Below are positions 34,750-45,675 of a DNA stretch of 64,000 nt, piece after piece; the stretch's first letter is position 1; the number at the start of each line of letters is the position of its first letter. The stretch is from Trebouxia sp. TZW2008 (Eukaryota; Chlorophyta; Trebouxiophyceae; Trebouxiales; Trebouxiaceae). The notes below the pieces were generated by a model that made no database searches, was not told the DNA's origin, and saw nothing but the letters and a program-made list of their open reading frames with translations. Position numbers and translations under genes: made by a program. Location: contig BDIU01000354.1 in the NCBI GenBank assembly GCA_002118135.1, positions 44,718-108,717 on the forward strand, read 5' to 3'.

Positions 34750-34995
34750 TGCTGACAAAGCTAAGACTGACAATGGCTGTTCAAGCAAAGGCTGACAACA
34801 GCTGTGCAAACCAAGGCTGACAATGGCTGTGCATACAAATGCTGACAATGGCTGCCCAGGCAAGGCTGACAATGGCTGTGCAAGCAAAGGCTGACCATGG
34901 CTGTGCATACAAAGGCTGTGCATACAAATGCTGACAATGGCTGTCCAAGGAAAGGCTGACAATGGCTGTCCAAGGAAAGGCTGACAACAGCTGAC
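34750..34995. repeat. Minisatellite, about ten units of ~25 bp
   Basis: Units read roughly 'ggctgacaatggctgtg' plus 'caagcaaa', with variants 'catacaaa' and 'ccaaggaaa'. The core 'gacagccattgtcagcc' (minus strand) resembles part of the neighbouring exon 35276-35141 ('gacagcattgtcaagagc' ... 'catcgtcagcctttg'), so the array may have grown from exon sequence. Confidence 0.8.
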
Positions 34996-35140
34996 CTGGA
35001 TGAGGCTGTCTATGGGCTCACTCTTTGACTGATGACCAAGACGACGCATTGCTCACGCGCAGATTTGCTTCTGATGGTAGGTGGAAGCGTTCTGCAACCA
35101 GCAAACAAGATCTAGAGAGAAACCAGCAGCAGATACTTAC

Positions 35141-35852
35141 CTTGAACGTCCTGGAACGCAGGCAGTGACAAATACTGACGAACAAAGGCTGACGATGGCT
35201 GGCCTGCTCTTGACAATGCTGTCTATGGGCTGGATGTGCAGTGGATGCCTGAGTGATGTGTTGCAAATGGACAAATCTGCAAAGGTAAATACTGTGTCGG
35301 AGTGCAGCAGAGATAGGCATATGCAAGATGAGAGACAAATCTGTGCAACAAGCAAAGCAGATCAAGGAACAGAGGTCAGCAGACACTTGCCTCGAGAAAA
35401 GTGATTGTGAGAAAGCCGTGAAAGCGAGGGGGCGACGAGCGGTATTGAAGCAAAGGCAGCGACTGGCGACGGCTGGACTGTTGTTGACAAGGCTGTCCAA
35501 CGGCTGTCTTACTGACGGAAGACTGAGGCACTTGTACTGCTGGCGGGCAAATCAGCTTCAGCGAAGAGGAAGGCCAGCTTGCCGTCCCGCAGGAACTCCG
35601 ACCTTGCAAGTGTAGACGACGGCGTCTGCAGACAGCACGAAGCGCACACCTCAAGCCATGAGTGCAAAGACAGGCAGTACAGGTAGCCCGCAGCATTAAC
35701 TTGGCAGGCCTTCAAAGACCGTTGAACACACAGGCTGAAAACACAGGCTATACAAGACACGCTCACATTTAATAACTGGTGTGTGAAAGTACATGAGGAA
35801 GGCTGGAAACTGGTCACGGCTCCAGGCTCAGGCTGTTCTTTGATCTTACCAT
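35141..35852 (-). CDS. 5' exons of an unidentified minus-strand gene
   Basis: Model: ATG at 35852-35850 directly followed by a gtaaga donor; exon 35625-35513; exon 35276-35141 ending at a strong gtaagt donor. Phases close (0, 2, 0). The start reads M-TPSSTLARSEFLRDGKLAF, then LFAEADLPASSTSASVFR, then QFVHLQHITQASTAHPAHRQ and a Gln/His/Ser-rich run. I do not recognise the family. Support is the CpG island just upstream, consistent phases and good donors. Downstream exons probably continue to about 31 kb. A decayed copy of the third exon sits at about 35400-35500. Confidence 0.4.
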
Positions 35853-36330
35853 AAAGCTCAGTAGTTGAGATCAAAGGCTGCTACTTCGAAAAAGACACCG
35901 CAACCCACAAAGAAACTGTTCCGGACGTGAACGTGCTTGATATGAGAAAGGCGTGAAAGGCTCAAATTGCGCGGTGCTATGTCAGGACCTCAGGGAAGCC
36001 ATCCCCATTTGAACATGCAGGTCAGGGCGGTTGCGAGGGCATTACACGGGCTGCTCGGTCAAGATTTAGCAGAACAAATGAAGAGTCACTTACACTACCT
36101 GGACCCACTGCATGTGCATTATCGATCGTGACCGACAGCAGCACAGCAGACAGCATAACCCGGCCAGCATGATCTCAGCTCTAGACTGCCTCAAGGCGAT
36201 TCGACTCGATCAATCGAGGCGTGCGATCGCTCGCCTCGTACGTCACAGGCACTTACTCAAAACAGCAGCAAGTCGCCAGTATCGTACATCCGAGAGCGCA
36301 GCAGTCTTAGCTGCAGGCAGGTTTCAATGC
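35853..36330. promoter_or_regulatory. CpG-rich island, probable divergent promoter
   Basis: Dense CpG between a minus-strand start (35852) and a candidate plus-strand start (36169). Position and composition match the other promoter islands of this window. Confidence 0.45.
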
Positions 36331-36414
36331 GCTCACCACATCATCCGCACACTCTCTCCGTTATTCACACCAAAACCTTGCTGGCCACAAGCGTTGCTTA
36401 CAAGGACTGCTCAG
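36169..36414 (+). CDS. Candidate first exon of a plus-strand gene, presequence-like
   Basis: ATG at 36169 opens MISALDCLKAIRLDQSRRAI and a long Arg/Ala/Ser/His-rich, acid-poor stretch, compatible with an organelle presequence, up to a gtaagc donor at 36415. It lies in a CpG island and would run towards the ankyrin 3' end at 37538. I could not find convincing downstream exons. Tandem CACGTG boxes occur just inside the intron (36454-36459 and 36462-36467). Confidence 0.3.
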
Positions 36415-37537
36415 TAAGCTGCTTGAAACTTGACCGAGCAGCCTTTGTCGCAACACGTGGCCACGTGTCTCGTAGACACAGCTGGTCAGAGCTCGCTGCT
36501 AGTGCGTTGACAGTCGAATGCAGAGCGTGTGTTTTGCAGCCTCAAAGCAGTCCACTTTTGCAGGCTTCACATAGGCAGCACATTGACAACAGGTGCACTG
36601 CAGCGCAAAGGTGTTGCTTTGCTTGGCCTTGATCAATTGGCAACATCAAGGCAATGCGCCCCCAAAACAAGGCGACTTTTGTGCTAACAACTTGCCCCCA
36701 TTTCATGCACCACAGCTTTGAACAAGTAAACAGTAGTGGTGTTCCAAACTGAGACAACCCTGTTGGAACAACTTCAGCCCCAGTATGTCAACAGCACTGA
36801 CAGACTGTGACCAATTTGCAAGACAGCTGCATCGTCATGATATCCTCGCAAGCATGCACAACACATGCATGCTACAAGTGCAGAGACAAAATGAATGATC
36901 CTCGATATAACCGCAAGCTTGACTGCTTTGTGCTGCTGCATACCATGATGTCAGGCATCTCAGCATGGCTGCATATGGTGTTACGTACAGCAGTAAGTGC
37001 AGTGATGCATGCAAGGTGCATGTGTGCCCAGGATGGCTCATAAGCAAGTGGAACGCAATGTTGATCAAAATCAATTCAGTCACTAAGATCAAGCCAGTGC
37101 AGCATGCATAACATTGGATAGTCAACTAGAGCGCTGTATCTGATTGCCTGAGTCAGGCATCGCTGAATTGTGTCTGTATCAACCAAAGTGTGCTGTGGAG
37201 CAACTGTGTGGTATCTGTGTGAAAACAACTGCAACATCACTGCACCAGAGGCTTTGGCTTTGCACTGTCAGCTACTCTTCATGCGACCAGAAACAACTTT
37301 GCAGAGTGACTTCAGAAGTGTCTTGGGCAATAATGTCAACTGTACGGCAGCACATGTTGGGCAACAGAACAGACAACAACTGTCCACATTGAAGCTCACG
37401 AAAACATCTGCCGCTTCACAACCCAGCCAATGCATGTTAGTATCACCCATTTTAGAGTATGATTGTCTTCATGCAAGTCGCTTTGTAAGCGTCAACTCCT
37501 CTGATCATGTGTGTGCATGTCTCAGATTGCACAAACC
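36415..37537. other. Unassigned stretch between candidate exon and ankyrin 3' end
   Basis: No recognisable coding exon. Open frames such as plus 37170-37565 lack domains and clear splice sites. Confidence 0.4.
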
Positions 37538-40500
37538 TCATGGAAAGTATGGAATGTCTTCATAGAAATCTCCGTTTGGCTTGTAGTGGCCAACTCCTTT
37601 GACCCACACCTCCCCATTCTCATTGACAATGCCCATGCCCCTAGCAGTCTTCACCCTGGGCTTTGCAGGTTGCTTGGTCTTGCTGACCTTAACAATCCCA
37701 GGCAGATTTGTGAGACCCTACACACAGTCACACTATGTGTGAGGTTGCAAGGAAACGTATGAACCCCATCACTCTGGGCTTTGGAAAATACTTGGACTTG
37801 CTGACCTTAGGCAGTCCTACAAAACCCTACAGTGTGTGAGAGGCTGCAAGGACCCTGGTGAACATAAGTTGTGCATCAAGCCCACCACCAACCCCATCCT
37901 GTTGGACAAATCCCATGCCCCTAGCAGTATTCACTCTGGCCTTCTTAAACTTGCTGACCTTGGTGGCAGATTTGTGAGGCCCTGCACATAGTCATAGCGC
38001 AATGGCACACAGTGATACACAGAAAACAATGTGAATTCCACATTTGCTGTAATCTGTACTGTGCAAACAAGTGACACCCCCCAAGAGCCTTGACTCTGGA
38101 CAACTCAGGCTTGCTGACCTGAGGGACCTTAGGTAGTCCAATGAACCCCTGCACACAATGGTACACGTGTAATGCATGTACGGCTGCAAGGATCATTGTG
38201 AAAATCACATGCACATCAATGTGACCCTAGGCAGCTCTCTGAGCCCCTACAGATTCACAGCGCGTGTGAGCCTGCAGTGAAAGTAGTGGGGATTGCACAT
38301 AGGCACATTACATTTGAAGAGGCAAGGACCTATGTCAACATCACATGTGCGTCAAGACTTGATGTGTGCTGTGCTGGTATGCGGAGGTCAGCACAGGCAA
38401 ACGTTGAACAAAAGACCTGCAAGCCATGTTGGGCCATGGTGGCACGCACCTCGAAATAGACCCTGGAACAGCAAGCTCGCCCTGCATCAATTCATCCCTA
38501 CGACAGCTCAACTGATACAGATCATTGCGTATGTGTCTTTCTTCACTCCATTAGCGTAACTACACTTGCAGAGCATGTCATGAGGAGGCGGGGAAAAGGG
38601 GGGTCAGGAATGGGGAGAACAGGGGGGGCGGGGCTTGACTACCCATTGTGTGGGTAGCAGAATTGAAGTGAGTTGAGTGCTTACAGTCAAGGGCCATCTG
38701 CGGTTCAGCCCTTGTCTGATTGCGGTGGCCACTGCTTTGTGCCCTCCCCTCAAAGCAATGTCTATTGCCAGTCCCTGCACCGCAGGCACAGCATCAGCAT
38801 CTTTCAAGCTCACCATAACAGCTTTGACTGCAGCCTGTTGCCCTTTGAGCACAGGACATGTGTCAGATTGGCATGTTTGCATAGTCACAAGTGAATATTT
38901 GCAAAAAACCTGTAGAAGCTAGACATGATTGAGATCGGAGCAAATAGATTAGAACAGCATGTTCTGTTTTCCTTAGAAAAAGCTTGAAAAGCATTGCTGC
39001 AGGACTCTAAAGGACTGCTACATGGCCGCAGGGTCTTCATAACACTTAAGCATCCATGCGTGTTCATGTCTAGGGCAGTGGGTTGCATTGTACAAGTGGA
39101 TGCACATAAAATCTGCATGCTGACATGTTGCTGAATCAAGGGTTGATCAAACTTCAAGAGCAGCATCTATGAATAACTGTCTAGTATTGTACGCATTCAC
39201 CATAAGTCGACTGTTGTGGATCAGACACATGAGCTGAGCACATAATCTGGTGCATGAGCTGAAAGGGATAAATACCTTGGGGCCACTCATCTGCATTGTG
39301 TGTGGGTTGTGCTTCACCAGCAAGCGGGCAATCTTGGCATCTCCATTGCTGGCAGCAACCATCAAAGGTGTCATCCTCTGCAGTGCCAGTCACAAGCCTT
39401 AAGGGGTCCTGAGGGCTGACATTAGACTGACAGTTGCCTGCAGCAGGCAACAGGCTGTTAACGCTCTAGACAGGATTCTCAAGGCATCAGGGCCTGTTAG
39501 CCTCTATACCCATAAGGACTCCACATAAGCACTCCCCCATCAGCCTGTTTGGCATCAACTGCTACACAGCAGACACGGCATATGCTCATGCCAGCATATG
39601 GCATATGCCAATGAAGCGACTGTTTATACTTTGTCAAAGGTGCTATGCAAAGACTACAGCAAGGTTTGAAATCTGAGCGAGGCTTACACAGCATGCAAAG
39701 CATGTCTCAGTGCCAATGTTGATGGGGGTATTCAATTGGATTCTGCGTAAACCACACAAGATTAGATCTATACTATCTATCTAAAACACACATTCAATCT
39801 GTGGAAGTTGAAGTAGGGAACAAGACCCAAGGATCGTGATGGCATTACCTTGTTGTTTGCAAGGTCAGAGTCAACGCCAGCCTCCAGCAGCAGCTTGGCC
39901 GCACCTGCCTGCCCATACTCCACTGCCAGCATCAAGGCAGTGCATCCCTGCAGCAAATTGAGTGCATGAGAGAGCAGCATGCATGCGCGATGATTTACAA
40001 ATCATGAAGTCATGGTGCTGAAAAGCTGAATTCAGTGGCAAGGCCTGGCAGCAAACATGCAGCCTCTGGGCAGCCAGCACTGCAGCAACAGAACCTTTGC
40101 TGTGAAATGATGCTGCGTTGCTTCTTGTGCAGGTTGCAGACCATATCTACAGATACAAATCAATCCAACAGCTCTTTGAAGAATGCGGCAGCCATCTCAG
40201 GCAATTGTAAGGTCATTGACACACTCCTTGGAGGCAAATGAACCAAGCATCTGGTGCTCAGGGGAGAACATGACAGCCATTGCTCAGTGTCATTTTGATT
40301 TGTGACTTGATATCCTGTTTAGTCAAAGTACAGCCAGTCAACTGTTCAAGCTTTGTTCTGGAACACTGAAAATTGAGCTCACCACCAGGCAATGAGATAT
40401 AAAAAATTTGCTGTGAGGGTTCGTTTACATACGTAAAGCATCCCCAAGGGATGGAAAGCCAAGGTCCTCTCAGTATGCCTTAGAGACAAGCCAAGTGATG

Positions 40501-42561
40501 CATCCAGCTTCTGTATAAGGTTGTCCAGGGCAAGGGATGCATGGGCAGCAAGAGGGCTGGGGGTGCCAGTGGGGATTTTGGGTGGGGGGAAAAGGGGAAG
40601 GGGGTTGACAGGGTAGAGATGAGGGAGGAGCTGGAGGGAGGGGCAGAGAGGATTGTCATAGATATAGCACACCAGAAGCAGCTTACCTGGACATTTTGAA
40701 CATTGGTGTAGTTGAGGCGCAAGGGCCCTTCCAGCAGGACTTTGATGCATGCCTTGTGCCCATCCACTGCAGCCGACATCAGCGGTGTCTGCTTCTGCAG
40801 CACAATCATTTTGGTCAAGCTAACTGCACTCAGAAGAAGAGCGCTGCACTGATTTGCAAGGCATGGTTGTGCTCATTCACTGTTACAGACACCAGCGGCG
40901 TCTGCTTCTGCAGCACAACCGTTTCCTGAACCACGCCTGCTCAATTTTGTTGCAGTGGCGTGCAAGTTGCAGCGGCGCTGCTTTGCAAAGCAGTCATTCC
41001 ATTGCATTGTTTTGACAAAAGCAGCACGATGTAAGGATGCGGCATTGTGGCATGACTCCCAGAATGAAAGGTCTGGCAGTGAGGCAACGGTGCGCAAAGG
41101 TATTCTTGCAGGTATGCTGCTTGGCAGCTTGCAACAAAAAGGTGCCATCAAGGTCAATGAAAGAGTTGCCAATGGTCACACCTGCTTGTCTGGGATGCGT
41201 GCGTCTGCATTTTCAGCCAGCAGTGTCTTCACCAAGGCATGGTAGCCCTCCTTGCAGGCTACATGCACAGCTGTCAGACCCTGGAGCACAAGCATCTTCA
41301 GAAAGCCTGGTCGCAAGAAGATGGTATGCAAGGCTTTAGAAAAAGCAAAGAGCAAAAGGTCAGCCTGCTGAAATTGCTGCATTTCAGGCAGCTTCCACTA
41401 CTAGCAAGTCTGTATGCAGATCTGGGCGTTTCAGCACTGCACGTACAATGCAGTGAGTAGATTCAGCTCACAATAAGCATTGGCAAGTTTTCATTCAGAA
41501 TGGCTTGTGTACGATGCTAGGGAGCAGCAACATAGGGATTGACCAGACAAGCTCATGACATGTGCACCTGCTGATCAACGATGATGTGGTGTCTGGCTTG
41601 CACTGCTAGGGTTGGCAAAGCACAACTGAGCAGGGCTTGTATGGCATGTTGTGCATTTCCAGCATGTGCTTTGATAAAACAGCCTTATGAAAGGCAGACC
41701 TTGTCATCAGCAATGTTGATGTCTGGCTTGAACTGCAACAGGATGTTGACAGCCTTGGAGCGGTTTCCCATACAAGCGTTGATGAGTGGCGTACAACCCT
41801 GCATATATCACGATGAACCTGACATCAACTGATGTGGCAAACAAGGAATGCCACATCCTTGGCAATTGAGCAATCAGTGTCATCTGGATCAGCAAACAAG
41901 TGCACACCACACTAGCGCCGTGCATGTTCAGGATCACAGGGAGAGCATTGCTGATCAAAGAGCAGCAAGCATGAAAAGCGCTGGATTTGTACACATATGT
42001 TGAATGCCAGCAGCTGATACTGTCAGTGGCAGGCCTATAATGTGGCCTATCATATATGACCACATCTGCAAGCTCAACAAACACTCATGGGTGTCAGGAG
42101 AAAGGGTGTCAACACCATACATCTGCATCTGGAACATTGACATGCGCGCCACCCTGCTTAGAAAGCAGCCATCTGATCATGTTGAGGTGGTTGCAGTCAC
42201 ATGCAAGTCCAAGGGGGGTCTGAGGATTTCCTGGTACCTGCACAAGGTGTATCATGTTTGACCTGAAGCTATTTCAGCAATACAGCGTGGCGGTGTTGTG
42301 GGTAACACCCATAAATCAAGAGCACAGCTGCAATACATGTCACAAGGCTGTGGAAGCTGCAAGTTCACCCCGGAAGGTAGTTGAGGAGATCGTTGAAAGC
42401 CTTTTGGGGCTTCCGCCATAAGTTGCTTCAGCTCCGCAAGGTCATCGTCGAAGATGGCTTTCGAGACGGCTTTCACCCACTTCTGGTCGACTCCCTGTAA
42501 CACGCAAGATGTTTGCTATCGAAATTCGCTCAAGTAATAGCCCAGCGCGACGGCTCACCAT
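37538..42561 (-). CDS. Ankyrin-repeat protein with basic C-terminal tail
   Basis: Exons on the minus strand: 42561-42559 (only the ATG before a gtgagc donor), 42494-42369, 41798-41700, 41280-41182, 40794-40687, 39947-39849, 39377-39276, 38774-38685, 37717-37538 (stop). All are phase 0; 301 aa. The N-terminus reads MGVDQKWVKAVSKAIFDDDL. Then each exon is close to one ankyrin repeat of about 33 residues: GCTPLINACMGNRSKAVNIL, GLTAVHVACKEGYHALVKTL, KQTPLMSAAVDGHKACIKVL, GCTALMLAVEYGQAGAAKLL, RMTPLMVAASNGDAKIARLL and the divergent GLAIDIALRGGHKAVATAIR. The last exon is Lys-rich (KVSKTKQPAKPRVKTARG) and ends WVKGVGHYKPNGDFYE-DIPYFP. It should bind partner proteins; no enzymatic domain. One of the ghost exons at 37.8-38.2 kb could be an additional real exon. 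Confidence 0.8.
37717..38250 (-). repeat. Tandem decayed copies of the ankyrin terminal exon start
   Basis: The exon start GLTNLPGIVKVSK recurs on the minus strand as GFVGLPKVSKSKYF (about 37835), GLTNLPPRSAS with a frameshift (about 37980), GFIGLPKVPQVSKPELSRVK (about 38145) and a fragment near 38230. All follow AG acceptors. The intact exon (37717) is last in transcription order. Confidence 0.75.
40870..40930 (-). repeat. Decayed upstream copy of ankyrin exon 5
   Basis: The minus strand after 'gtgctgcag' reads KQTPLVSVTVNEHNH, matching KQTPLMSAAVDGHK at 40794. It lies upstream of the intact exon. Confidence 0.7.
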
Positions 42562-43555
42562 GCTTGGTGCCTCGGACTTCAAATTCAATGCTTTGCTGCT
42601 GCGAGGAATGGCGATCTGCGATCGCTAGTATAGGCCGGCGGTCAACGTGCAACAAATGTAGTGATCTGCAACGCTGCATACAACTACTGAAACGAGTCAA
42701 AACTCCGGCGGGCCATGAGTGTGCGCGCGTAGGCAAGGATACGCTCAAGCAGTCGTGCAAGCTTGCAGGTGATCTTCCGCACCTCGACGACCGCTTGTAC
42801 AAGTCAATCAAGGCAGTAGCACTTCTCGAGGAGCGCAGTATAAAGCTCACGGCGGACAGTGGACCGTAAGCAAGGAAAGCGACACAAGCTTTGTCTGTGC
42901 AACCTCGTCAAAACTTTCGAGTCGAAAGTGAAACCATTTTGAAAACCAGGATGAAATTTTGGAAATGCCCAAGTTCGAGCAAGATCGTGATGTCATCAAC
43001 AGTCAACAGCAAGCCAGGCATTGCTTCAGAAGTCGCCCGTGGGACTGTAGCAGCGCAGCTAGCAAGATGGACGTACATATACAGCATCACCTCAAGAACA
43101 TCCGCATACTTCAAGCTTGAGCTCTCACTTCCAAGTCCGCATGATGAACTCTCTCGGGTCTTGCTGTAGCTAGGTGGGGCTGTGGAAGTGAATATACTCA
43201 AACTCCTTGCCTGTTGCCTTGCAAACACCTGCGCATGTACAGTCATGCGTGCAACCCACCTTACACTCACGTCAAAGATGCATTAATCTTTGTTTGGTCA
43301 AGTCATGCTGATGAGCCGGTTCATCTTCCAAAATGCACCTGCCAGGTCTCAGGAACCCATGCGGTTACGCAGCTTCCCGGTCGCGACGCGTCCAACGACG
43401 CGCAAAAGATTCACGCGTCATGGCGCTTCACGGCTGCGTTGTCAACGCTTTAAGACCTTTCGATCGCTTCAAGCGGAGCGAAAGCAGATACAACACTCCA
43501 GTGCTTGCGCTACGGGACACGGCTCGCTACAGGCTTTCATTAAAGCGCTTCAGCT
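42562..43555. promoter_or_regulatory. CpG-rich divergent promoter between ankyrin and GMGG genes
   Basis: CpG-dense sequence from exon 2 of the ankyrin gene to the ATG at 43556, densest at about 42370-42740 and 43360-43540. It holds the 5' UTR of the ankyrin gene. No coding content was recognised. Confidence 0.5.
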
Positions 43556-44841
43556 ATGGGTTTGATACACAATTTGGAGAATAAGCTTGAGCACAAGCAC
43601 CAACACGGCGGGCAGCAGCAGCCGCCGATGGGCCCAGGTGGTGGACAGCAAGGTACTTGCATGCACCTTGCACTTGCTGCGCAATACCTACGCATGCTAC
43701 TCAAGTCAGTCCGCAATATGAATCCCGCACATCGACTTCAGGTCGCTGATATGCACTGTGCAGGACAGTTTCAGTTTGGTCTCAATGTCATCTGCATGTG
43801 TGAACTGCTGTGCAAACACAAATGAGCGTGCCTAGAGTGACTGCTATTCAGTTGCAGGCTTTGGTGGTCAGCAACAGTATGGCCAGGGTGGTATGGGAGG
43901 CATGAACGGTCCAGGAGGCATGCAAGGTGCTGGCATGGGTGGACCCCAGGGCATGCAAGGAGGTGGTATGGGTGGCCCAGGAGGCATGCAAGGCGGCTCA
44001 ATGATGGGTGGTGGCATGCAAGGCGGTGGAATGGGAGGTCATCATCACCATGGCGGCATGCAGGTACACATGCTTTCTGAGCATTTACCTACGGCGCGAG
44101 AGACAATATCAGATCTGCACATCTCCCCAGACCATTGAAGTGTTGCCGTCAGGTTTCTTTGTATCTCAAAGCATGCTGCTTCACATTCCACAGCTTACTG
44201 CTGGATCCCTGATCATGATATCAAGGGTGTTGCTTGTGCAACTGGTGATTTCTTGTGCAGCGTGCAAGTTGTAGCAACATCAGTTGCTACACCTGCATCA
44301 ACGACCATGAAGGGCCTGACAAAAGCAGGCTCAGATTGTGAACTACAGGGCATGAAAGTTTGTGCAGATTTGCCACATGTGCACCTCCTGCCATGGCTCA
44401 CATCTAAATCATGTGCAATCAATACAGTATGCGCCATCACCAAGCAACAAAGTAGCTTGTCCACCTGTTTGCTATTGGTTGCCTGCATCAATGCATTGAA
44501 CCTCTGACAGGGTGGCGACTGACACTTCCATATGTGTGCATGTGGCTTGATAGTTTGCGCTGGTTCATCTGCAGGGCAGCGACTATGACAGATATCAGGG
44601 TGGCATGGGAGGCCCTGGCTCTGGTATGGGAGGGATGGGGGGTGGTATGGGTGGCCCTGGCATGGGTGGTCAGGGTGGCCGCATGGGTGGACCTCCTGGA
44701 ATGGCTGGTGGCATGGACAATGGCATGGGTAACATGGGCGGTGGCATGGGTCACATGAGCGGTGGCATGGGTCAGCATGGGCACCATCAGCATGGTGGCA
44801 GAGGTGGTGGTCCCCCAGGAGGCAATTTTGGCAACTACTGA
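43556..44841 (+). CDS. Gly/Met-rich (GMGG-repeat) protein
   Basis: Exons: 43556-43652, 43858-44063, 44575-44841 (stop); phases close, 189 aa. The N-terminus is charged (MGLIHNLENKLEHKHQHGGQ). Most of the rest is imperfect GGMGG, GGMQG and GPGGM repeats with a HHHHGG cluster at the end of exon 2 and SDYDRYQGG at the start of exon 3. There is no signal peptide and no folded domain. Such composition suggests a disordered, possibly RNA- or metal-associated protein (inference). The repeat arrays run through exons only; introns show no ghost copies. Confidence 0.75.
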
Positions 44842-45675
44842 ATGCAGTGACCCTGACAGGCACTTCAGACAGATCTGCCTATACGTCAAAGAATGCCTTA
44901 GAAACTGAGAGACACTACATGCTTTGGCTGGTCGATGAGTTGAAGAGTGCTGGTTTGCCCTGACAAAATTGTGGTGAACATGTTGTTGAGTGCCGCCATA
45001 GCCATTTCATTATAATAATTCATTTCATCTGAAGCTTGAAATTGCATCATCGACGTGTCAGGCCTTCTAGACTTGTAAAACGCAAGCGTTCAAGCAAGCT
45101 AGTTGTAGCACAGGTTTCAGCCCCTCAAGCTTGTAAGGCTTGCAAGACATTGAAGTCACTGCATTACACCTACACTTGGCAAGCACTCTTCCATTGGTGC
45201 ACTTGCTTGAGTTTGCATGCCATAGTAGGGCCTGAAATGATTACACTTTAAAATCACCCTCATCCCAACGGCATGTTCACAACACAGTGAATGCACTCTT
45301 CGAACAATTCAACAGCATCAACGTGATCTCTCTTATCTCTACACTATAAATTGTTGCAATTGGCACCACAGGAGAATTGATGACATCGCAAGCAAGACAG
45401 TGCAGCCGCAACTGAATAATTCCACACACACAATGCACTGTATCAAGGACATAGCAACATCTCCCTGTAATGAGGCTCAATATGAGAAAATTCACAGGAC
45501 AGCGCAGTTGGGAAGCAGACGCTGTACCCTGACTGCAGTAATTCCTCTGAGCAAGGACAATTCAATGTAAGAAGCATTCTCTTGGTGATGAAGCATTCCT
45601 TCTAAAGAGAGAGTACTGTAACAGTGCGAGACGATGCCATTGCGGCCTGTCATCTGAATACCCCTTTTGCTTCAA
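44842..45675. other. Convergent intergenic region between GMGG and P450 3' ends
   Basis: Two 3' untranslated regions meet here. No coding exon, RNA gene or notable repeat seen. Confidence 0.5.

Noticed and set aside
34666..35049. Minus-strand open frame of 127 codons rich in Gln-Pro-Leu-Ser
   Set aside because: It is the translation of the ~25-bp minisatellite, whose unit length keeps several frames open.
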